Position numbers and translations under genes: made by a program
Shown here: positions 1 to 6,773 of the stretch, in pieces
Numbering within the stretch: position 1 is the stretch's first letter
Layout: each line of letters begins with the position of its first letter
Assembly: GCA_007128045.1 (NCBI GenBank)
Contig: SKYG01000228.1
Coordinates: forward strand, 1-6,773
Length of the DNA: 6,773 bases
Direction: 5' to 3'
Source of the DNA: Bacteroidales bacterium
GTDB lineage: Bacteria > Bacteroidota > Bacteroidia > Bacteroidales > UBA7960
The notes under the pieces: model-generated
What the model was told of the DNA's origin: nothing
The model's database searches: none
What the model saw: only the letters and a program-made list of their open reading frames with translations

Positions 1-585
1 TGGATATCTGTTAAAGGCAAGGTTAGAGAAGATAGTGCCATAGCGATCATCTGGTCTTTCGGGATGGCTATAGGTATCATATTTGTGTTTCTTACCCCAG
101 GATATACGCCTAACCTGATGAGTTTTTTGTTTGGAAATATTTTATCTGTTGGCATGTCAGATATATATCTGCTGTTGGCGTTTTGTCTGTTTAGTATTTT
201 GTTTTTCAGCATATTTCGCAGACCGATCATTCAAACGGCTTTTGACCCTGAATTTTCAAGGGTGATGGGGCTTAAGGTAAACTTTTACAGGTATGCCATG
301 TCTGTGATCATTGGGTTGTCTATCGTTTTAAGTATAAGAACAATTGGGATCATACTGGTTCTAAGCCTGTTTACCTTACCACAGCTAACAGCTATGGTGT
401 TTACGCGTGATTTTATTAAAATCATACCTTTGGCTGCTCTCTGGGGAATCATTGGGTCATTGGCAGGTTTGCTGCTGGCATATGCTTACAATATACCATC
501 GGGAGCAGCCATCATTTTTTTTCTGACCATTCAATTTTTGATCATCAAGCTTCTCATGTTCTTGCTGGGTCGGATCAGCCGCTAA
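1..585 (+). CDS. Metal ABC transporter permease, ABC-3 family (partial, 5' end missing)
   Basis: Inner-membrane permease subunit of a zinc/manganese/iron-type ABC importer (ZnuB/MntB/TroC group). The reading frame is open from base 1, so the ATG at 64 is an internal methionine and not the start; 194 residues are visible, and family members usually have about 260-300, so roughly 70-100 N-terminal residues lie outside the window. The visible part is almost wholly hydrophobic, with segments near residues 12-32, 53-72, 98-112, 113-133, 141-161 and 166-189. Family-like stretches are REDSAIAIIW followed by GMAIGIIF and LTPGY (about residues 9-35), FDPEFSRVMGL (81-91, the cytoplasmic loop expected to touch the ATPase), GIILVLSLFTLPQLTA (116-131) and IPSGAAIIFFLT (165-176). 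The metal cannot be read from the permease alone. The ATPase and binding protein are expected upstream. The gene ends with TAA and overlaps the end of mnmA by 11 bp. Confidence 0.9.
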   Translation, partial: WISVKGKVREDSAIAIIWSFGMAIGIIFVFLTPGYTPNLMSFLFGNILSVGMSDIYLLLAFCLFSILFFSIFRRPIIQTAFDPEFSRVMGLKVNFYRYAMSVIIGLSIVLSIRTIGIILVLSLFTLPQLTAMVFTRDFIKIIPLAALWGIIGSLAGLLLAYAYNIPSGAAIIFFLTIQFLIIKLLMFLLGRISR

Positions 586-1882
586 TGACACCTGACCCTA
601 TGCATTCATCGTCAGAATACCAGGCAACAAACTGCCCGCCAGCAACACTTTTCTGTAGGGTATCGAAGACTATATAGAGGCCGTGATCCCGCATGATCAG
701 CGTTGCCATACTCAAGGGCTGACGGTACCGTATTCGTGCGAGGTATCTTGAGCTTTCACCTGGCGCAAGCTTTACGTCTTCACGAATCCAATGTACATCT
801 TTGGCTGCCACGAACAAACCTTGCCGGTGCAGGCCGGGGTGATCATCCCCCATTCCGGCATATACGATATTATTCTTTGTGTCGGTGGCAATCACAAAAA
901 GAGGTTTCTCCATCCCCCCAACTTGTAACCCTTTTCGCTGTCCAACAGTATAGTAATGAGCGCCATTATGGGTACCTACCTTGATCCCCTGTTCGGGTGT
1001 GTATCGGGTTGCCGAACATATTTTGTCGAGGGTATCATGATCAGATTCAACCAATGAAACGCCTATGACGGGCATATCACTGGCAGACATCTCATTGTGT
1101 GAGAGATTTGACCTGACCGGTTGAATCGTGGTATTGCCAGAAGGGTGATCTTCATACTTTTCAAGATTGTTGTGTACAGGCTGTTCCGGATGGATAAGAA
1201 TCGTATCGCCCTGACGCGGTTTTAGCTGCTGTTGAAGAAAGACAGGGAGGTGCACCTTCCCAATGAAGCATAGTCCCTGGCTGTCTTTCTTCTCTGCTGT
1301 AACCAGATCTTGTTCCCTGGCGATCCGCCTTACCTCCGGTTTTAATATGTCACCAATAGGAAACAGGGCTTTAGACAATTGTTCCTGGCTTAGCTGACAC
1401 AGAAAATAGCTCTGGTCTTTGTTTGGATCGGCTCCTGCAAGTAATTTGTATATGGTTTGTCCGTCTTTTTCAATAGATGCTTTTCTGCAATAATGACCTG
1501 TTGCCACATAATCAGCTCCAAGTTTGTCTGCTGCCTTTACGAACAGGTCAAACTTGACTTCCCTGTTGCACAATATATCCGGATTTGGAGTTCTGCCTGC
1601 CTGGTATTCTGCAAACATATAATCTACGATACGTTTTCTGTATTCCTCACTAAAGTCTAATACCAGAAACGGAATATCCAGTTTGTTGGCTACCATCATA
1701 GCGTCGGTACTGTCTTCAACCCATGGGCATTCATTTGATAGCAGCACTGATTCGTCGTGCCAGTTTTTCATAAATACGCCTATCACATCAAATCCTTGCT
1801 CTTTAAGCAGGTACGCTGCTACGGAACTGTCAACCCCCCCCGATAGACCAACCACAACACGGACTTTGGCATTTGTGTTCAT
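575..1882 (-). CDS. mnmA: tRNA-specific 2-thiouridylase MnmA
   Basis: Cytoplasmic enzyme that adenylates and then thiolates U34 of the tRNAs for Lys, Glu and Gln, giving the s2U part of mnm5s2U; sulfur arrives from a cysteine desulfurase through relay proteins or persulfide. The N-terminal PP-loop ATPase domain shows GLSGGVDSS at residues 12-20, NPDILCNREVKFD at 100-112 with the catalytic Cys105, ATGHYCR at 127-133, DQSYFL at 156-161 and KKDSQGLCFIGKV at 198-210 with the second reactive Cys205. The central domain shows GAHYYTVGQRKGLQVGG at 307-323, and the C-terminal beta-barrel ends with SVAGGQFVAWY near 412-422. At 435 residues it is longer than E. coli MnmA (368); the extra length lies mostly at about residues 228-293, a polar stretch between the PP-loop and central domains. 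Both cysteines and the P-loop are intact, so it should be active. The ATG start fits the usual short lead before the P-loop; GTGAGG lies 4 bases upstream. Confidence 0.97.
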   Translation of the reverse strand: MNTNAKVRVVVGLSGGVDSSVAAYLLKEQGFDVIGVFMKNWHDESVLLSNECPWVEDSTDAMMVANKLDIPFLVLDFSEEYRKRIVDYMFAEYQAGRTPNPDILCNREVKFDLFVKAADKLGADYVATGHYCRKASIEKDGQTIYKLLAGADPNKDQSYFLCQLSQEQLSKALFPIGDILKPEVRRIAREQDLVTAEKKDSQGLCFIGKVHLPVFLQQQLKPRQGDTILIHPEQPVHNNLEKYEDHPSGNTTIQPVRSNLSHNEMSASDMPVIGVSLVESDHDTLDKICSATRYTPEQGIKVGTHNGAHYYTVGQRKGLQVGGMEKPLFVIATDTKNNIVYAGMGDDHPGLHRQGLFVAAKDVHWIREDVKLAPGESSRYLARIRYRQPLSMATLIMRDHGLYIVFDTLQKSVAGGQFVAWYSDDECIGSGVISG

Positions 1883-1909
1883 AAAACCTCACTGTATGGT
1901 TATAATTTG

Positions 1910-1917
1910 CAAAGATA
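1910..1917 (-). promoter_or_regulatory. Likely -7 promoter box of mnmA (TATCTTTG)
   Basis: Read on the minus strand, these bases are TATCTTTG, an exact fit to the Bacteroidota -7 consensus TAnnTTTG. The box ends 27 bases upstream of the mnmA ATG, which would give a leader of about 20 nt. A matching -33 TTTG element is not present at the expected distance (around 1937-1941), so the call rests on one box and on position. If real, it shows mnmA can be transcribed apart from the permease gene upstream of it. Confidence 0.5.
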
Positions 1918-1952
1918 GTGATTTCAGGAGGGAGTTGCTGTTTGTGGATGAT

Positions 1953-2040
1953 GGGTTGCGAGTTGTCCATTGTCCATGCCTGAATAGGGTTGACCGTTTT
2001 CAGGTTAGACAAGTGCGGGTTGCGGGTTGAGTAATGGGTT
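1953..2040. repeat. Degenerate 7-bp-unit tandem repeats in the mnmA/permease spacer
   Basis: Two short clusters keep a 7-bp period. The first (1953-1978) reads GGGTTGC, GAGTTGT, CCATTGT, CCATGCC, and contains an exact tandem of TTGTCCA at 1963-1976. The second (2015-2040) reads GCGGGTT, GCGGGTT, GAGTAAT, GGGTT and runs right up to, and two bases into, the stop codon of the FtsX-like permease gene (TAA on the minus strand at 2039-2041). The bases between (1979-2014) show no clear period. The patch lies upstream of the mnmA promoter box. I see no gene here. Heptamer-rich spacers of this look are, from memory, common in Bacteroidota genomes, but I cannot confirm copies elsewhere. Confidence 0.55.
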
Positions 2041-4462
2041 ATTCATATTTCAGATTGGTTGCCGGGTTGATCATTGCAGCCCTGACCGTCCTGTAGCTGA
2101 TGGTTGCCAATGCAATAAGAACGGCGGTCAGCAAACCTGAAAGAAAGTCGATAAGATTCAGGTTGATGCGGTAATGGTAGTTTTGCAGCCAGTTTGATGC
2201 GACCCAGAAAATCAATGGCCAGGCTATCGCGGTCGATATAATTATCAGAAGCAGAACCTCTTTGGAGATCAGACGCCATATGTCCAGTACAGATGCCCCA
2301 AAAGTCTTTCTGATGCTGATCTCCTTTGTGCGTTGAGATACATTGTAAGATGTTAATCCGAATAAACCCAGCGAGGCGATGATGATTGCCAGTACGGTAA
2401 ACAGCATCGACAATGCAGCATTCCGGCTTTCTTCCACGTACATTCTTTCCAGGGCTTGATCCATAAAGAAATAGATCATCGGGTCATTGGCTGTAAACGA
2501 AGCCCATATTGTTTCAATATCCTGGATGATGGTTGGTGATGCAGCTGGGTTAAGCCGTACACTGATATAGCCACTTTGTATTTCGTCATGTTTAAACTGA
2601 AATATATATGGCCCGATATCGTGGCGTAAAGATTCGTAATGAAAGTCTCTGACGGTGCCAATTACTGGGATGGTTACCGTTTCTTCATCAATCATATTGT
2701 TTCCTTGAAACCTTGCTTGCAGGGGCTCTTCCAGCCTGAAAAGTTGGGCAGCCCGATCATTTATGATACCACCTTCCCGGTCGGTGGGCATGTCTGGGTC
2801 AAAAAACCGTCCGGAGGATACCGTTATGCCATAGGTTTCGATAAAATCATGATCCACCCAGTTTGTTTGAATAATAAAAGATTCCTCGGGCCTGCCCAGC
2901 AGCGTATAGCCGCTGTTGTTGTTATTATGGCCGGGAACGGCAGTTGATGCCGAAGCCGCAACAACGCCTGCAAGGCTTTTGATCTCTTCCTTGAAGCTAT
3001 TTACCTGACCTTGTAATGCTCCGGCCCGCCTGATGACCATGATGTGTTCTTTTTCAAAGCCCAGGTCTTTGTTTAGCATATACTTGATCTGTCTGTTCAT
3101 GACCAGTGTGCCAATAATCAACACGATTGATATGGCAAATTGTAAAACAGTTAATGCCTTTCTGATGCCCAATGTACCGCGGCTTTGGTTGGTTTTTCCT
3201 TTTAATACCGCATTTGGGTTGAATGATGACAGGTAAAACGCAGGATAACAGCCAGCTATAATTCCAACCATGCCGGTAAACAGCACAAGTGCAGGTAAGG
3301 TATACCAGTTGGAATTATAATTTAATCTGAGTTGCAGGTCGAGCAACTCGTTAATAAATGGCAACGATACTTCAGCAATAATTATCGCAAGCAGCATGGC
3401 AAATATGGCGATAATCATTGTTTCGACCAGAAACTGTCTGATGAGACTTCCTCTGGAGGCCCCGCTTACTTTTTTTATCCCAACTTCTTTGGCCCTTTTT
3501 GTGGCCTGAGCGGTTGATAAATTCATGAAGTTAATGCCTGCAATTCCAAGAATAAGCAAACCGATGCTGCCGAAAATCCACAAATAGCGCGGGTCATTGG
3601 CAGGTTTGAAGATATTTTCGATCGATGGGTCAAGCTGAATAGAGGTTAGCGGCTGGACATAATAATTATATCGATTGCCTTGTGACAAAAAATCTTCGAT
3701 CCCAACACCCAAAAATTGTCTAATTTCCGGTCCGGCATACTTGACTACCAAATCATCGAATCGCTTGTTAACAGTTATAGGGTCAGATTCTGCATGAAGC
3801 ATTACGTAGGTGGCGAAGCTGTTTGACAACCACCCTGTGCCGGCAGATCTGGGGTTAGACATAAAGGAGCCTATCATGTTGGCAGAAAAATGTGAATAAT
3901 CAGGTATGTCTTCCATGATGCCTGAAACTTGATATAAGGTAGTTCCCGTGCCCACTTTGATCATTTTCCCGACAGGCTCTTCTTCTCCAAATATTTTTCT
4001 GGCGGTAGTTTCTGAAACCACCACACTATAAGGTTCGCTCAGAACAGTTTCCTTGTTTCCCTGAATAAGTTGTATGGAAAAAAAATTAAAAAAGCTGGAG
4101 TCGGCTTCCACAAAATGATTTTCCGTGAATGCTTTATCTTCATATCGAATCACCGTCTCATGCCATCGGTTTAAACGAAGGAATCCTTCAACTTCGGGAA
4201 ATTCATTGACCATGGCGGGCCCCATGGGGGCAGGAGTCCATGATCCAGTGAACTCCTGACCTCCGATTTTTCCATGCAACACCACTCTGTAAATCCGCTC
4301 CTTATGCTCATGAAATTGATCATAACTGGTCTCCTGGATGATAAAAATTGCAATAAGCAAGCTGCAGGCTAAACCTATTGCAAGACCCAGTATGTTAATT
4401 AGCACATAAAATCGTTGTCGCCTAAGTGCTCTGATACTATGGGTGAAGATTTTTGTTATCAT
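2039..4462 (-). CDS. FtsX/MacB-type ABC transporter permease with two FtsX repeats
   Basis: Inner-membrane permease of the type VII (MacB/FtsX/LolCE-like) ABC superfamily. These proteins do not usually carry solutes through the membrane; they transmit ATP-driven movement to the periplasm, for example for export of peptides, antibiotics or lipoproteins. The 807 residues show the duplicated layout common in Bacteroidota: a first membrane helix at about 20-42, a periplasmic MacB_PCD-like domain (43-293), helices at about 294-316, 344-368, 387-409 and 436-456, a second periplasmic domain (457-681), then helices at about 682-704, 733-755 and 770-790. The two cytoplasmic coupling regions are clear duplicates: KRAKEVGIKKVSGAS (322-336) and QRTKEISIRKTFGAS (710-724). 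The C-terminus NPATNLKYE is typical. No ATPase domain or neighbouring ATPase gene is present, so it must pair with one encoded elsewhere. The substrate is unknown. The ATG has no evident Shine-Dalgarno sequence, but it is followed at once by the expected N-terminal amphipathic segment. Confidence 0.93.
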   Translation of the reverse strand: MITKIFTHSIRALRRQRFYVLINILGLAIGLACSLLIAIFIIQETSYDQFHEHKERIYRVVLHGKIGGQEFTGSWTPAPMGPAMVNEFPEVEGFLRLNRWHETVIRYEDKAFTENHFVEADSSFFNFFSIQLIQGNKETVLSEPYSVVVSETTARKIFGEEEPVGKMIKVGTGTTLYQVSGIMEDIPDYSHFSANMIGSFMSNPRSAGTGWLSNSFATYVMLHAESDPITVNKRFDDLVVKYAGPEIRQFLGVGIEDFLSQGNRYNYYVQPLTSIQLDPSIENIFKPANDPRYLWIFGSIGLLILGIAGINFMNLSTAQATKRAKEVGIKKVSGASRGSLIRQFLVETMIIAIFAMLLAIIIAEVSLPFINELLDLQLRLNYNSNWYTLPALVLFTGMVGIIAGCYPAFYLSSFNPNAVLKGKTNQSRGTLGIRKALTVLQFAISIVLIIGTLVMNRQIKYMLNKDLGFEKEHIMVIRRAGALQGQVNSFKEEIKSLAGVVAASASTAVPGHNNNNSGYTLLGRPEESFIIQTNWVDHDFIETYGITVSSGRFFDPDMPTDREGGIINDRAAQLFRLEEPLQARFQGNNMIDEETVTIPVIGTVRDFHYESLRHDIGPYIFQFKHDEIQSGYISVRLNPAASPTIIQDIETIWASFTANDPMIYFFMDQALERMYVEESRNAALSMLFTVLAIIIASLGLFGLTSYNVSQRTKEISIRKTFGASVLDIWRLISKEVLLLIIISTAIAWPLIFWVASNWLQNYHYRINLNLIDFLSGLLTAVLIALATISYRTVRAAMINPATNLKYE

Positions 4463-4471
4463 ATGGTTGAT

Positions 4472-4497
4472 ATCTGCGTTGATCTACGAAATCTGCG
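4472..4497. repeat. Triple ATCTGCG-like repeat just upstream of the permease gene
   Basis: On the plus strand ATCTGCG (4472-4478), ATCTACG (4482-4488) and ATCTGCG (4491-4497) follow one another at steps of 10 and 9 bases. The array starts 10 bases from the permease start codon, so it would fall in that gene's mRNA leader, where it reads as CGCAGAT units. It is followed on its far side by an A8 run (4504-4511). The three units are visible directly; whether they belong to a dispersed repeat family or bind a regulator cannot be told from here. Confidence 0.55.
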
Positions 4498-4502
4498 GGC
4501 AA

Positions 4503-4541
4503 CAAAAAAAACGGACTTATAAGAGTGAACTCAATAGTTCA
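4503..4541 (-). terminator. Small inverted repeat and downstream T8 run; possible weak terminator of the receptor gene
   Basis: Bases 4526-4541 form a perfect 6-bp inverted repeat (TGAACT, loop of 4, AGTTCA). On the minus strand it lies about 95 bases after the stop codon of the TonB-dependent receptor and is followed by a T8 run at 4504-4511. The stem is short, AT-rich, and 14 bases away from the T run, so it is a poor match to a standard intrinsic terminator. Read-through into the FtsX-like permease gene is plausible. An 8-bp palindrome CTTATAAG (4516-4523) sits between the two. The rest of this 172-bp spacer shows nothing I can assign. Confidence 0.2.
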
Positions 4542-4634
4542 GGGTAATGACCTGCTGTTGTATCATAAGACGGTAAAACTACATAATATGTTACAGATTC
4601 GTTACGAGTCTTTTCAATTCCGGAAACAGTTTGT

Positions 4635-6773
4635 TCAGAGCAATCCTGATAGCCGCAGGCTTATATTCCGGTGCGGTTGAATGTCGCCCGGACGCCCCAT
4701 ATACTCTGTATTGGTAATGTTCTTAATGATTACCGAGAGCTTATAACGTGGGTTAATATTGTATGCAAGACTGGTATCCATCAAAAAATAGCCTTTGTTG
4801 TTGTGGGTCCAGTAATCGTAAAAGCCGGGCAGGATCTCTTCCCTGGTAAGTGGGTTTAGGAATACGTCATCAATATTTAAGATACGAGATTTTGCGTAGA
4901 CATGCAGGCCGAATTCCAGTTTTTGATACCCGGTGCTTAGATTCAGGGTAACAGCGTGTTTTCTGCGGAACTTCAAATGTGTATTTGTGTTCTTCATGGT
5001 ATGAGGATTAAACTCTACCGGAACCATAAAAACATAACCACCTGTAATGGAGTAATTTACAATTTCTGGCTGGGAATGTATCAGAAATTCAAGCTCCAGT
5101 CCGTATACCCGTGAGTGTTCAATATTCGTGGCTTTAAAGCCGAAGCCGTATTCTTCTGTCGTGGGATCCTGGTAAAAGCCGAATACATATTCAATCAAAT
5201 CACTGTTTTGAGTATAAAACAATGCCAGGTCAATCAGTCCTTCGAACCCATCAAATACCACACCTTGCTTCACTCCCAGTTCAGAGTTCCAGCCGGATTC
5301 AGCTTCGAGGCCGGGGCTGGGGATAATCTTCACGGCTCCCAGTGTGGTGGCGGCATGCTTCTCGGCGATGGATGGGTAGCGGTATCCCTGACCATATGAA
5401 GCCCTTAAGAAGGTAAGGTCTAACGCTCTGTAATTTAACCCTGCCCGGAATAATGGAACGATTTGATCTTTTGTTCCATTTAAGACATTCTGCTCCAGTC
5501 TTAAGCCAGCAACCAGCTTAAGCCGTTCAACCGGGCTGATATCTGTCTGAATATAGGCAGCGGAGTTGTTTGCATGATGATCTCCATAAAAAACAGACCG
5601 GATGGTACTAAAGTATTGTGATAAGCCGGCATTGATAGCTACTGTTTCAGAAGCATTGAATCTTAGCTGGTATTCTGAATATAACGACCGGGTATTGCTG
5701 TTGTTTTGTCCTCCGGCAGGGAATGTATTGTCTGAAAACAACATTCGTGATCGAAGATCATGGGTGAAGCGTTCATTATGTGAATAGCTTATGGATGGGT
5801 CAAAGGCTAAGGTGCTTCCATGGAGTATCTGGGCGGTGGATGTGTCTTGCTTCAGAGCACCTGTGTCGGCATTTTCCCATAAAATAAAGTCTTGTTTTTT
5901 ATTCAGGTATCCGTTAACAGCAATGCCATATGACAACCCTGCGACTTGTTGATTGCGATGAAATATGTTCAAATTTGCACGGCCCAGCTTGTCTTCATTT
6001 AGTTCGCGATACCCATTATCAAACTGAGTGAACGCCCCAACCCCAATATCGGTGTTTCCATACTTTTTTAGGTGGGAGAAAGATGCATTGGTAAACATCC
6101 TTGGGGAGTCCCACCAAATCCAATCTTTTTGTCGCGGCTTACCAAACACCCCGGTTTCTGCAAAGAACCTGGTTTCACCTTCTTTTTTTGCCGGTGCCGT
6201 GCGAAAGTTGATGATGCCATTCAGTGCTGAAGAGCCATACATGACAGAAGAAGCCCCTTTGATAACTTCAATTTGCGACAGATTTTCCAGGGGTAACGAC
6301 TGCCATTTGACGCCTCCGGCATCGGCTGATAGCATAGGTAGTCCGTCAACAAGCACCATTACCCGGCTTCCTGCACCGTAACTAAATCCACTGCCCCCCC
6401 TGATGGAAGCCTGTCCATCGAGTACCTCAACGCCTGATACCTTATTCATCAATTCACTTACGTCTGTGATGTGGCTGGAGGAGATAGCTGCCGGCCTGAT
6501 AAGGCTTAAGGATACGATAAGGTCGGAGAGGCGCTGTTCAGCCCTGCCGGCACTGACAACCACCTGTTCCATTTCTGTCACATGCGGCTCCAAGCCTATA
6601 TTTAAGGTAATGGTGTCTCCCGCTGAAATAAAGAGCTCTCTAAATTCTGTCGTATATCCTACATACTGAAACTTGACCATCAAGGTTCCGGTTTCAGCCA
6701 CAAACAGATAGTTTCCATGTTCGTCAGCAACAGTGCCACGTTCTTTTCCGAAAATGATTGTGGCGCCAGGCAA
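4635..6773 (-). CDS. TonB-dependent outer-membrane receptor (partial, N-terminus missing)
   Basis: Outer-membrane beta-barrel receptor that takes up a scarce ligand (siderophore, cobalamin, metal complex, sugar or similar) using energy passed on by TonB-ExbBD. The frame runs off the right edge, so the TTG there is an internal leucine codon; the signal peptide and the first part of the protein are missing. The 712 visible residues give: the tail of a CarboxypepD_reg-like beta-sandwich domain (1-64, LPGATI, GTVADEHGNY, KFQYVGY), a linker with EQVVVSAGRAEQRLSD (69-84), a plug domain (about 85-192) with SIRGGSGFSYGAGSR (123-137), VLVDGLPML (140-148) and IEVIKGASSVMYGSSALNGI (168-187), and a barrel of about 515 residues. 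Barrel hallmarks are ASYGQGYRYPSIAEKH (458-473), ATNIEHSRVYGLELEF (548-563) and VIIKNITNTEY (681-691). There is no SusD partner on the downstream side and the barrel is of modest size, closer to BtuB/siderophore receptors than SusC; the ligand is not assignable. The last residues are SGLL rather than the usual terminal aromatic. Confidence 0.94.
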   Translation of the reverse strand: MPGATIIFGKERGTVADEHGNYLFVAETGTLMVKFQYVGYTTEFRELFISAGDTITLNIGLEPHVTEMEQVVVSAGRAEQRLSDLIVSLSLIRPAAISSSHITDVSELMNKVSGVEVLDGQASIRGGSGFSYGAGSRVMVLVDGLPMLSADAGGVKWQSLPLENLSQIEVIKGASSVMYGSSALNGIINFRTAPAKKEGETRFFAETGVFGKPRQKDWIWWDSPRMFTNASFSHLKKYGNTDIGVGAFTQFDNGYRELNEDKLGRANLNIFHRNQQVAGLSYGIAVNGYLNKKQDFILWENADTGALKQDTSTAQILHGSTLAFDPSISYSHNERFTHDLRSRMLFSDNTFPAGGQNNSNTRSLYSEYQLRFNASETVAINAGLSQYFSTIRSVFYGDHHANNSAAYIQTDISPVERLKLVAGLRLEQNVLNGTKDQIVPLFRAGLNYRALDLTFLRASYGQGYRYPSIAEKHAATTLGAVKIIPSPGLEAESGWNSELGVKQGVVFDGFEGLIDLALFYTQNSDLIEYVFGFYQDPTTEEYGFGFKATNIEHSRVYGLELEFLIHSQPEIVNYSITGGYVFMVPVEFNPHTMKNTNTHLKFRRKHAVTLNLSTGYQKLEFGLHVYAKSRILNIDDVFLNPLTREEILPGFYDYWTHNNKGYFLMDTSLAYNINPRYKLSVIIKNITNTEYMGRPGDIQPHRNISLRLSGLL

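Noticed and set aside
64..585. Start codon of the metal permease at the ATG at 64
   Set aside because: The frame is open upstream to base 1 and those 21 codons match the family (REDSAIAIIW before GMAIGI), so the gene is truncated by the window edge and does not start here.
1830..2030. Short ORFs over the mnmA start and the spacer on both strands
   Set aside because: They overlap the P-loop codons of mnmA in other frames or run through the heptamer repeats; the products show no family features.
4078..4085. A8 run inside the FtsX-like permease gene as a sign of a frameshift
   Set aside because: The frame is unbroken over it and encodes a plausible FFNFF stretch of the periplasmic domain.
4574..4581. 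TAGTTTTA on the minus strand as a -7 box for the FtsX-like permease gene
   Set aside because: It differs from TAnnTTTG at the last base, has no TTTG at the -33 position, and would leave a leader of over 100 nt.
6394..6400. G7 run (coding strand) in the plug domain of the TonB-dependent receptor as a phase-variation site
   Set aside because: It encodes the conserved RGGS motif, the run is short, and no other sign of phase variation is present.
1..6773. A joined metal-uptake system made of the TonB-dependent receptor and the ABC-3 permease
   Set aside because: They are on opposite strands, separated by mnmA and the FtsX-like permease, and the receptor shows no ligand-specific motif for a metal.
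1..6773. tRNA, rRNA, CRISPR arrays, insertion sequences or phage genes
   Set aside because: Both spacers are under 175 bp and hold no tRNA-like fold, long direct repeats with spacers, or transposase-like frame; all other sequence is taken up by the four genes.

Overview
The window looks like chromosomal DNA from a member of the Bacteroidota. The evidence is a two-repeat FtsX-like permease of about 800 residues, a TonB-dependent receptor that opens with a carboxypeptidase-regulatory-like (CarboxypepD_reg-like) domain, a TAnnTTTG-type -7 promoter box before mnmA, almost no Shine-Dalgarno signals, and short 7-bp-unit repeats in the spacers. GC content appears moderate (mid-40s percent by eye). 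I cannot name a genus.

Layout from left to right: (1) 1-585, plus strand: the C-terminal two thirds of an ABC-3 family permease for zinc, manganese or iron uptake, cut by the left edge. (2) 575-1882, minus strand: mnmA, the tRNA 2-thiouridylase, running tail to tail into the permease gene with an 11-bp overlap. (3) 1883-2038: a spacer holding the likely mnmA promoter and a patch of degenerate heptamer repeats. (4) 2039-4462, minus strand: a complete FtsX/MacB-type ABC transporter permease with no ATPase gene in view. (5) 4463-4634: a spacer with a triple ATCTGCG-like repeat, a T8 run (minus strand) and a small inverted repeat. (6) 4635-6773, minus strand: a TonB-dependent outer-membrane receptor, cut at its N-terminus by the right edge.

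The three minus-strand genes run receptor, permease, mnmA, but spacers of 156-172 bp and a promoter-like box before mnmA argue against one tight operon. The receptor and the FtsX-like permease could be co-transcribed. The metal permease belongs to a separate plus-strand unit whose upstream part (usually ATPase and binding protein) lies outside the window. All four genes fall into known families. I do not see a convincing new multi-gene system; the points most worth checking are the long insert in MnmA, the G8 tract inside its P-loop codons, and the repeat patches in both spacers.
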